DNA of 64,000 bases, from contig CM037846.1 in assembly GCA_021234535.1 (NCBI GenBank), positions 13,160,705 to 13,224,704 of the forward strand, given 5' to 3'. The notes under the pieces are model-generated. The model was not told the origin of the DNA. It saw nothing but the letters and a program-made list of their open reading frames with translations, and searched no databases. Within the stretch, counting starts at the first letter, position 1. Each line of letters starts with the position of its first letter. Below, piece after piece: positions 50,360 to 61,201 of this stretch. The translations under genes were made by a program, and so were the position numbers. Origin of the DNA: Stichopus chloronotus. Its lineage: Eukaryota > Echinodermata > Holothuroidea > Aspidochirotida > Stichopodidae.

Positions 50360-50490
50360 TTTGCTTGTAAACTTTTGGCATGTAGATACCCCTGAGTAAG
50401 GTATTTTGTTTTTGGTCGAGGTCAAATCGTTATTTGGGTTCACCATGTGAAAACATTGTGAACAATATATCTCGAGGAAAATTGGTTGAA
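50360..50490 (+). repeat. Partial copy of the ~148 bp repeat family
   Basis: GCTTGTAAACTTTTGGCATGTAGATA, then TTTTGTTTTTGGTCGAGGTCAAATC, a GGTTCACCATGTGAAAACATTGTGAAC segment and ATATCTCGAG correspond in order to the HSPE1 intron 3 unit. It is a single decayed copy. Confidence 0.6.
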
Positions 50491-53039
50491 TCTAATACTA
50501 AAAAAGGTGACATACATGACCTAGTCCTCACAGAATTTCCGTAATGTTCTAAAATTATGTCTCGAGAACACCCTTTTCTGCATGATAGAATACGAGGTGA
50601 CATCACGCGATAGCATTTTGGTAAGGGTTTATTCCTTCGATGAAACCCTATTATGTATGATATCATTAGCAGATTGGCCGCATTCATCCACCTTGCCAGA
50701 GTTTATTCATGATGCAGGTATAGGAAAGAAATTTGCCTGTAAAATAATCAATATTCAATCAATTTTTGATAAAATTTGTAAATATTTTAACAATTTATAC
50801 AGCCAAAATTCCATAATGTCATTTTCATGTCTTCTCACAACCTTACTAATTACACATATGAGTGCCACATGTATGGTAGCAATTGCCACAGTTTGCACCT
50901 GCCCCCTTCCCAGGATGGTGATCAATAACCCTCCCCCTCCTTCCAATAGAACCCCCCAAAAGAGAAAGGCAACAACTATGGTTGTGGCTCTGTGGTGCAA
51001 GTGTTGAAACTGGGACGAATTTATCTGTAACAGACAGACAACTGGACACAAAAAATGACGATAAATGGTCACAAGTCTGCTTTGTCAGGAGATCATACTC
51101 CTCTGTAAACTTTTTACTTCACCTGAGGGCTTATAACTGTATTACATTTCATCGCAAATGACCTATCATAGCATTAAAGCATCTGATGAATACATCAATC
51201 TTCTCTTCCGATCTAGATGCTTTGATACAACCAGAACTTACTTCATGGACGTCTGGAGTCCAACGCGAGGCGCAGCGATTAAAGCCCCGGATGGACTGCA
51301 GGTCGCTTTCGTAGTATGAATTCACTCCTCGGAGGGATTTCATACAAAATGGGATCGTAGGATTCCACGAATCCACAAGTTTGTACAGAATATATATTTC
51401 TCAAATGTCGAGATGTAATTCCAAAATTGTGAGATCAAAGTCAGTGGAAGACAACTGACATCTTTTACAATAATTAATTTACTGTACTAGGTAGAATGGG
51501 AAGATAGAATAGGATGTGAATATTTCATTACTTATATCGAGTACATTCAGCAACTGTCACTGAAAAAGTGCATTTACAATTTTACCAAAGATTAAAGACG
51601 TTACAACGTGAAGGTTCCCTGCCAGTTGATACCCACCATGCAAAGAAGGTGTATTTTCTGCTCGAAAATTTTGCTCTTGTTCTATCCGCGACAGCACTCT
51701 GAGCATCGATATCACTTTTCAGAGCCAAAAAATCATTAAAAAGTATTCCGTAAGTGAGGAAACCATGCTACCTTAGAAAAAAAAAAAAACAGTGTATGTA
51801 AGACCAACTGGTTTAAACATTTTGTCCAATTTCTTTCACCACTTGAGTGTTCACTGGAATTGCAAAATATGAGGCTTACCTATCCAGACTGAAGGTAATC
51901 CCAATGGTGAAAAAGGGGGGGGGGGGAGAACTACCCAACATTCTCCACCTTGTAGCACTCGGGAGGTAATGACAGTCAACGCTTTCACTTTCAGCCTTGT
52001 TGGTTGCACAACCACTTTGACCTTGCAAAAGCATTCACGTATGTCACACTTGCTTCAGATGTTCAACACCGAGACGTATCCACTGATCAAAACTGATCAA
52101 AAACTTTAGGCTACTGATCGTCTTTATCAATGTTGTTAAACAGCAGACATTGTGTGCAGCTGTCAATCAACACATATCCTCATATGAATGAAAAGTTTGT
52201 ACATCCTCCTATAACCTTCCAAGTCCCAATACCTTGAAATCCTAACCACGCAACAGTAAATGAATCCTCATGATCGGAGACAATTCTTTCTCCTCAGACA
52301 CAACCCCCCAACATTCCTCCAACCCCTCCCCCCAAAAAAAATAGTCTTGACCTTCAAATAAAACTAAAGACAAAATGACAACAATTGGAACTAGGATCTC
52401 CATCGAAGCCATGATCTGTACCAGCACAATATGCGCCTAGAGATTTGCAATTAATAAAAGGGGTAAGGCAATGCAACAACATATCATCTTCAACGAAGCA
52501 TTGGCTGCGGATTCAAAGATGAAGAATTTGCAGCCCAGTTGGGGTTCAGACAGAGAGAAGTGGCTTCTGGACTTTGCGAGTCGACGACAATTGACCCATC
52601 TGGACTTGCTTTCTTCATCTGCTGTGGGACTCTTGATTGCTACGTGACCGTTCTGCTCATGGAGATCACTTGCTACACATAAATACATGTTATTTGTTAC
52701 CATCTAATCTAAGTACCATGTTACCATTTTCTATCAATATCAACACCCATATTCCCACGACTGCAAATTTAATACTGCAAACATGACAAAAAAAAGAAAA
52801 AAAGAAATTATAAATATACAACCCTCCATGAAACAATAACCTGATGGGATGTGAAGCAGTAGTACACATTTCATTAAATGGCTCGTTTTTAATCGGTAAT
52901 TTGCTCCAAACATTATTCAAGATGAACATAAACACTGAATGTAAATTTTTTCTAGGGAAATATGAAATTACAGTTCTTTTCTTTAAGTTAAATCTCTGAG
53001 GTCTTTGGGGTATTGGACATTGCGTCTCCTTCCTTCCTC

Positions 53040-56000
53040 CTAAGAGGCACCGACAAGTTTCTTGAGGCCCTCTGTGCTCATTGACTTGGGTCTCTCCAGA
53101 GGTAATCCCAACGCTCGGTCCCAGATAAGGGAGGCCATCGTCCCCAGAGCTCTGGACACACCGAACATGACGGTGTAGTAGTTCATCTCCGTCAGTCCAT
53201 AATGCTGAAAAATCAGAAAGGGAGATGGTTGTGAGACAGTTACTGGGTTGAGAGAGAAAAGAATACAAAAATGTAGATGGAAAGTTGTGTTTAATACCTG
53301 CTGATGTGAAAGAGCATGCAGTAACATAGGTGTAAAAGGACACTTTTTTTTGGGGGGGGGGTGGTGGGGGTGGAGCGGGGAGGTTTGTGGTATGTGTTTA
53401 GTGACTTTGCCCTGCAAAACAGAATGTCTGAATTCCAACACTGAGATACAAGATGTGAAGGTGGATATAGCTACTTGTCTCAGCGGCGTGAAAAATTCGT
53501 ATTTAAGAGAGTTTGAGGTTAACTTCTTATCTTCCGTAAATGGAACAGTATGGTTGGCCTTTTCCTTTTTTGCTGGGATGTCTGCCCAAAAATGTTCATA
53601 TTTTGCACAAAAATGGTCAATTTGTCAACCTGGGTGAGGAGGGTGGGAAATTTCTAACTCCGCCCCTCGTACCATACACCTACGTGCAGTGTCAAAGCAC
53701 ACTCTCCTTTAACTGTTGTACACATGGATGATAAACTATCCTGTGGGCTGTAGAACGGCTCCAGCAGACAAAAACGAAATTGCAAGCGGCAGTCATCTCG
53801 TCAATCACACTTTACTTCTGACTTAATGTTAAGGATAGTTATGGGGCGGGGGGGGGGGAGGATTGTGAGACTTTGATGAAGTTAATTTGGAAGTTTTCCC
53901 CGTCCATACTGGACTTAAAATATCAAGCTCTCTGATGGGTTCGTAATTTCAGGACAGGAAGTACGTACTGACATACAGCTGAGACTTTTTTGTCAATTTG
54001 TTGCATACGGTGGTGGAGGCACATATGACAACATTGGTGATGCAGCCATCCCCGACATTGGTTGCTTTGATACCGAGTTCAGAAACAAAAGGAGTGCCTC
54101 AATCACTTTATCAATCAATTTTCCAGTTTTGCAAAAACCTGCCCACTACCATTAGCACCACAGAAGTGATGCCTCAGAGAGGCCGAGAGAATTTAGCCCC
54201 AAGGACGGCAGGCTTACCCGCAAAATGACCCCACTATGAGCGTCTACATTTGGCCACGGGTTCTGAGCCTTCCCTTGTTCCAGGAGGATGTTAGGCACCA
54301 CATTGTACAGCTGACTCGTAAGCTGGAACAGAGGATCGTCTGGCAAGTGTTTCAGCGAAAACTCTCGCTGGGCAGTGTACCTCGGGTCCGTCTTCCGGAG
54401 GACAGCGTGTCCAAATCCTGGTACGACCTACGGAAAGAGCGACTTTTGGAATTAAACACCAGCGGTACAGTTTACACGAAATCCACAAGGAGGAAATGCA
54501 CAAACCCCAGTGTCTCAAAACACTGAATTCTGCACATTCAACTATTAAAGGTGTAGGAAAACACTATATTCCTGGGAAAATGGGGAGATGTTTCACCTGA
54601 TGAGGAACTTGTTCTGTGTGGCCTTTGTTGAGCAGTTTGTGACGATGGTCGAATATGTTAAAAGACAAATGGATTTATATGAAAACTGTTTTTGGGAGTC
54701 CTGTTATGGACTTTCATCCTCGCCCCAAACAGACACATCATCACTTTTATTGCCTGCATCAACTCAGGTATGTCAATGGGTCAGGTTACTTGTGCATTAA
54801 TAAGTCAACAGGATTGTGGTTTGCGGAAGGGTCGGTCTATGTATATGCAAATAATGAGTGTTTTATTGGGTAATACGCTAGACCCTATGAACAAAGAAGC
54901 ATAAGTGGTGTTTGCTACGGGGCATCCAGCTGAAACTATCACTTTCTTTCTTAAAAAAAAAAGGCCAATGCTTCAATGTTCTCTCTATAGGCTCTATGGA
55001 CTGAAGATTGCAGAATAACATATTTTTGTCACAATGTTGAGGGCGCAGAAAGTGTTTATGTCAGATTGACTGGTGATTAATATCATAACATACCCTACGG
55101 GTACCTCACTGGCTAAATTTGGCCCATGCAACATCGCCATTGTGCAAAAAGCACCTTGAAATTGTATATGAACACATGTTTTTTTTAAGTACTGCAAACT
55201 TACTTATTAACCAATGGACAAGACCACAGAGGGATGATTTTACGAATAATGTTCTAAAAGATCCGCTTTAAAGGGAAATAAGGCGTTTGTTCTACAGAAA
55301 ACAACCACAGATTTAAAGCCAGTGTTTGTAAAGGTAGAATGACAGATTATTCAAAAAAAGGAAGGACCGTAGCCTTCTCTTCAACAAACAAGTTTCTCAT
55401 AGATAGAAATTCAGTTATTTGTTGCTCAGCAATTATTTGTTCACCCAAACTATTCAAAATTCAAATGATGCATCTCCGGTTACTCACAACATGCATAATG
55501 TTTTGAGGAGATGAAGCTCTTGGGGATGTTTATTGGTGAGACTGAATGGTTAAATAATGATTAAAGCTATTTTCTTCCTATGCCATGTTGGCATATTCTA
55601 AACGCCCTATTTCCCTTTAAGGAATGTTGACAACTTGTGAATTATTGTTTACACAACGAGAAGTAAAGTAAGTTCTCTCACCTGTCCTGATTTTAGGGTC
55701 TTCCAAATAAAGTCTTTCAGTTTCTCTGTCGAGACATCACCACCAAGGGTTTCTCTAAGCTTTGTAATCCAAACTAATACTTCCTGAATAAGACACATTT
55801 AAGAAAAACATTGAACGTAAACTATTCCATTTTCTTTTGACTTTCCACTTTGCAGGAAACATGCATCCATGTTCTGCTTTGAAAATACATTGAATATGCA
55901 GTAAACATCAGCCGAAAAATATTGCCAACACACCACAATCTTATGATAAGGTAAGCTTTCATGGTATTATTATATATTCCAGGGTGAAGTGAACCCTGTA

Positions 56001-59000
56001 GATGCTAATTCATTATACTGCCTTCCATCTTTTGCATCAAACTTCCATTTTCTTCGGATGAAATCAACGCAGGATTTTTTCAGTCGGAAGAATCATCCTG
56101 AAACAGGCTGAAAGCAATGTCACCTGGCATATCGTGGACAGGTGGATGAGGCATCCATTCCATGCTGGGTCACTACCCCATGCATTTTTATCACTTTCTT
56201 TCCCAGTACAACTCTTCTTGTCACATTCAAAAGACTTCAGCATCATTACTGAACTTTCAAAAGCAATTAATCTTGAATTTCCAGGCAAACATGTAACATG
56301 TAACTAGTGAATTATAGGTTTTTTTTTTTTTTTTTGGAACAGCAGACGGCTTAACTTGACTGTCATACACACGATAATTAGTGACATCTCAATGTGGGAT
56401 GCTCGTAGGAAGCTCTTCTACCCATACCCGAATGGTCCCCCTCCCAACCCCCCCCCCCACCCTCTTTCCTCATGTCAACAGATGTGTAAAGATAAACATA
56501 TTCACCTGATTGGCTAGTCCATGGAGTGGTCCTGCCAAACCATTCATACCACCCGCAAAGCTAAGATATGGATCTGAAAGAGCACTGCCTATGAGATGTG
56601 TTGCATGGGCACTCACGTTACCTCCTTCGTGGTCGCTGTCGGAAAAAAAAACGTTCACGCACATAAAAACTGAAGAATTGCGAGGGACGACAAACAAGAG
56701 ACAATGAAATAGACTTTCAGTGTCTTGTTCATACTTGCTCCACAAAATAAACCTTTCTGTTCTTGTATTTATTCAGGGTTAAAAGAAACAAAGGTCGTCA
56801 AGGTTTACCAGCTTTCTTCCCTACCCCCCTTCATACAAATTTAAAGATGTGTAACATGAAACTGACATTTTGGGATATCGCCTGCATACCTCATCAAAAA
56901 TGTTGAAAAGAGTCAAACGTTTCATCAAACTCCGTCAAACTTTGACAATTTTAGAGGCAAATTCCTGTTTTATACCCACATCATGAATAAACATTGGCTA
57001 AGTATGCAAATTTATGACGTCTTATGTTACCCTTTGCTTAACCTTTATTTCAGGACAATTGAGAATATTACATGCCCCCAGGGTTTTGTTTTGGAGGCAC
57101 GTACTTCCTTACAGATATTGATATCACTTACCAGGGTGAACCCAAGTATCTAATTAGGCGATAATATGTTCAGGCCTAACAAAAAAAAATATGGACAACG
57201 TGCAACACCCTACATCATCATATTTGTATTTTTCATCAAACTTTGAAAAGCCATATCTCAAAAACAGTAACAGGCAGAAACACAATTCCAACAACGTTTT
57301 CATTGAGGGTATCACTCTGCAACTTTCGAATACAGCCAGATCTTTTCTAGATGCGTGTAACATGACCTCTAAGATACAAGCAAGTGTTAATAAATCACAT
57401 TTACTTAACAGATGGCATAGGGGTCCCAATAACCACCCTTGAAAGAGGAGCATTATTTCCTAAAGACAAAGTGCAATCATACTTTTACATATCTAATGCA
57501 TTTTACTTTCGATGAAGCTGTTAACAATATTCGACCTTTCTTTTTCCTGCCAAGAACGCTATCTCGGAGATTCTGCCAAACTGACTGTCTTACCTGTGAA
57601 GAAACAGATACAGTCTTAAAAGATCTTTGAACACTTCGTCCTCGTAGCCGAGCATAGCACAGTAGTTTGCAGACCAGTCCTGTTCCATGTCGATTGGACA
57701 GATTTTGCCGTCTCTGTAGAGGTTGCGATAAATTATGGCAGCGACTGTCGGCAATTTGGCTATGAGGTTCATTCCATCCTCATAGGTATACTGAAATGAC
57801 CAAGGTGAAAAAAAAATGCAATTGGAGTACAAACTCTCTAAAATCCCTCAAATATTCTGTGAGAATATTTTGGTTGATATACAGTGTCATACATACAGTC
57901 ACAAGAATTGAGGGCTGTGTGAGAAGTCAGGGTGCACAGATATGACAATTTTATGGAGAGGGTTTGCCAGCATTTTTTATTCTGTAAAGACACACTACGT
58001 AAGACATAGTGACACATAGTAACACATGTTCCCAAAACATCAATTTTTTTGATATCTTTGATCATCAAATATGGAGACTTTCAAAGAGTGATACATGCAA
58101 CTTTACAACAGATGCAACCATGTTGCTTAAATGTGGCTTTTGCTCAGTTTGATGACATCATCAGGCAAACTTAGTGAGCCTGATATGGACACTATTCAAG
58201 AAGTTCCTAAAGAATTGCTGAAATTTCATGTAATTAGATAACACCTTTGATGGCAAGTGCCACAGCAGTGGGTCACTGTTAGTGTGGAAATAGCACACTC
58301 CAAAAAGAAACACAAATAACCATTAGAAATAGAACTTGTAAACTACAGATACAAGTATGAATCTGTGATTGATATATATCCAACAATCCGACTTGTTCCG
58401 ATTTGATCCTTTCAAGCAGGGATGTCATTTCTGCTGGGCACCATTGCACTGTGCAACATTGACATGAGAAAAAAGAATGGATATGCCCACTGAACAATGG
58501 GTCAGGAATTCGAAAAGAAAAGACTGATATATTCTAAACTGCAGAACAGCAAATGATTCCTCGACAGAAACTCCAAAATGGAAGGCGCAAGCAGACAGTC
58601 TTACCTCCCAGTACTTTGACTTGTGGACACCCTTCGAGTAGGCCTCCGCGAATTTGCTCTCACTGTTCAAGGCTACGATGGCGGCGCTAAATTGTGACAT
58701 TGGATGTAAGGTGGTAGGGAAATTGTTCAGCATCTGCACCACATGTGATGGTATAGCTGCTCTCTTCGCCCATTCCTTGGAAATTGCATTAGCCTGAAAA
58801 AGGAGAGCAAAGGGTATCCTCGGTGGTCAGCATCAAAGACAACTACCTTGACTGGTAGGTGTTCTTGTTGTCCACAGAAGTGCTTTTCATAAGGGTCTGC
58901 CCAAAGATCAGGTCACAGAATCCCCACAACTCACTGGTGTGGGTTTTCACGAGTGACTATACTTACCCCTTGCTTACTCATGCATTAGATTTGACCTAAT

Positions 59001-61201
59001 TCAAAGTGCAATCGCAATCTATTCTGACACCGTGCCCTCTGGGTCCTAGGCTCGCCCTTGTTTGGCATTCGCTCTGGCTATAAACAACGTGCTCAGTAGT
59101 GTGGTCGAAATTTGCCTCTTGAGGGAGCTACACCAAACACAAATATCAAAGAATCTCCTTTTGATCATTCTTTTCCCAATCCCAAACATTTTCAAATGAC
59201 AAAACGTAAAAGCTACAGTAATGATACAAGGATGTTGCATTTGGCAATATATGGATATTTACTAGTCTCTTAGACAGAGAAAAGAGGGGGGGGGGGGGGG
59301 GGTTGGGGGGACTGACTGAATGATTTGAGAGACAGAACACTTTGATCCCCATGGCTAAACATCACTGTGGCAATCATTCCACCGGTGGGTTGTGTCAGTT
59401 GGTAACTCACTTGTTCATCCGTTGGTATATCTCCAGTGACCAACAACCAGAACAGGGCTTCCGGGAGGGGTTCTTCACCACCGGGTGCTCTAGGGAGCAA
59501 CTCTTTGCATTCTGGGATGGTGTAGCCACGGAAACGAATGCCCTCTTCTGGATCCAACACGGAGGTCTCTGTGACCAGTCCTTTAATGCCTCTCATACCG
59601 CCATACATCTGAAATTTTCGGAGAAAATTTGATCGTAGTGTAGGTATCAGTGACTAGAATGCAGACCCTTTTGATTTTTATAAGGAGACAGCCACAAAGC
59701 ATGGTGCCTCTTTTTCCTTATCTTGACCCAACACTGTTCTAGCCCCTCTCTGACAGTACAACCAGATGACCATGTGGCACTTTCTTGTGTTCGATGTCGG
59801 TTAGGGATACACTAGTGACCACTCTAAGAGATAAACATGTATGGATTCTGTACTTGTATCATGCCCAAAAAAAGTCTACATTATAAGTTTACATTCTTAT
59901 TTTCATTTTTAACCTAGCTGTATGTTTATCACAAGTTTGTTCACCTCTCTCATGTTGACTTTAACTTGAAGTTGTCCATACATCTGTCCTTGATGTATGA
60001 CTGATCTACACATTTTTAAAATCAATACTTTGTCCTGCAAGTTCACTAGAATAGCAAGTGTTGCTTCTCTTCACATGAGACCACTGCAATATGTGGAAAT
60101 TTCAAACTCGTCTGGTTTCGATACCAGTGATGAACTCAAACGTCTCTTACGCTGTCGCACACCTAACCACTGAGCTGGTTTTGACGCACCTCAAACACTG
60201 TCCAAACACCTACTGTATGTGCAATCTGAAAATAGCTCCTCCTACTCTCATTAAAGATTGAAAATGCTGGCTGGCTTTTTCTACGCTACCTCATCCTTCA
60301 ATGCAAATTCCTGCAATTGGGATTCCTGCATTCACTCACCATGTCAATTTGCACTTCACCGACAACTTTGGTACCATGCTGTTTCCTGAATTCTTTAACT
60401 TCGGCTTGTTTCTCTGGGATTTTCTGCTCCAAGACCTCTTTTAAATTCTGAAACACAAAATTGCCAACAGAGAAAGTGGTCAGCGCTGTTCCTCCACCTT
60501 TGGGACCTAGGGCATTGGTGCATACAAGGGCAGACAGGGTGGGACCCATCTTCTTCAAATGGCGTTTTAAATAACCCAACAATGGGACCTGTAGTCAGTG
60601 CTTACTTTTTTTTCCCCTCCAACAATGGTGTTCATCACTCAAATATTTCACTTGATATGGGAACCTACAGTACCATTGGTCTCGCAATGCTTTGTATGAT
60701 GCACCACAACCACTATGACAATAATTTGGCTGCTGCTGTATAAGGGAACCTGGATCTACCGTCGCCTGTTTTTGATAAGGTATCCACTGAATCACAATAG
60801 GGATCACCAGTGTACAGTACATATACTGCATACTGTTACTATATAGTAATGACATAGTGTGATGCAGTATAAAAATGCATAAAATGACAACAACCATGGA
60901 ACCATGGGTACTGCTGGAACAGGACGTGTGGTCTGTGCTCACAAATTTTCTTTCAACACCCACTGTCATCTTCCCTGTGGCAGAGGTTCCGCTGCTCCAT
61001 TAGGATTGGGGGGAAGGGGATCTCACCAGCACCACTATTTACTGTATGTGGTAATCTGCCACTGGCTTTACAAGGAACCATCAGCGGTGCATCGTACACA
61101 CGGTGTACATAAAAATGATGACCTAGCAAGATGCGGTGTAGAATCTAGGAAATGATAATTACCGTAGAGGATGAGACACATCTCGCACTGAATACAAGAT
61201 T
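53040..61201 (-). CDS. CS: Citrate synthase, mitochondrial (first exon missing)
   Basis: Citrate synthase condenses acetyl-CoA and oxaloacetate to citrate in the mitochondrial matrix, the entry step of the TCA cycle. Minus-strand exons: 61201-61163, 60447-60340, 59608-59411, 58793-58605, 57790-57594, 56635-56506, 55783-55682, 54427-54218, 53204-53040. All are GT-AG with consistent phase, giving 445 residues to the TAG. The 39-base exon encodes [13 protein letters not shown], the end of the presequence, and joins in frame to [12 protein letters not shown]. The three catalytic residues are present: His in GPLHGLANQ, His in [15 protein letters not shown] and Asp in NVDAHSG. CoA/oxaloacetate-site blocks such as [12 protein letters not shown] and [12 protein letters not shown] are intact. 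By comparison with human CS (466 residues) only a first exon of about 14-20 residues is absent; it lies either upstream in 61.2-64 kb unrecognised or outside the window. Confidence 0.96.
55268..55620. mobile_element. 353 bp MITE with TTAA ends (piggyBac type)
   Basis: The ends are near-perfect inverted repeats: the left end begins TTAAAGGGAAATAAGGCG (55268) and the right end finishes CGCCCTATTTCCCTTTAA (55620); over 21 bases only one differs. Both ends contain TTAA, the target duplicated by piggyBac elements. No transposase frame is present, so it is non-autonomous. It sits in a citrate synthase intron, 61 bases from the exon at 55682. Confidence 0.75.
59286..59302. repeat. G17 homopolymer
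   Basis: An uninterrupted run of 17 G, followed after TT by six more G. It lies in a citrate synthase intron, about 110 bases from the donor of the exon ending at 59411. A second G17 is at 24908-24924. Confidence 0.9.

Larger units (their letters stand above)
48901..53039. other. HSPE1/CS tail-to-tail intergenic region
   Basis: No protein is recognisable here. In particular MOB4, which follows HSPE1 in human, is not seen. It holds a ~18 bp degenerate minisatellite (49801-49916), a partial copy of the ~148 bp repeat (50360-50490), G/C homopolymer runs such as 51915-51926, and the citrate synthase 3' UTR at its right end. A possible CS signal is ATTAAA on the minus strand at 52768-52773. Confidence 0.55.
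54428..61162 (-). other. Citrate synthase introns
   Basis: The longer introns are 54428-55681 (with a piggyBac-type MITE), 55784-56505 (T-run at 56320-56335 and C-run at 56448-56459), 56636-57593, 57791-58604, 58794-59410 (with a run of 17 G at 59286-59302), 59609-60339 and 60448-61162. Apart from those repeats I see no gene or regulatory element I can support. Confidence 0.7.

Noticed and set aside
51203..51214. CTCTTCCGATCT, identical to 12 bases at the end of a common sequencing adapter
   Set aside because: Only 12 bases match and the flanks do not continue as adapter; chance is sufficient, though a read check would settle it.
51149..51376. 75-codon minus-strand frame with slightly higher GC, possibly a transposon piece
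   Set aside because: I could not match it to any element with confidence.
47885..53039. Possible MOB4 gene after HSPE1, as in human
   Set aside because: No MOB-family motif seen on either strand in this interval.
52690..53343. 217-codon minus-strand open frame
   Set aside because: It is a shifted-frame read-through over the last citrate synthase exon and its flanks, with no resemblance to a protein.
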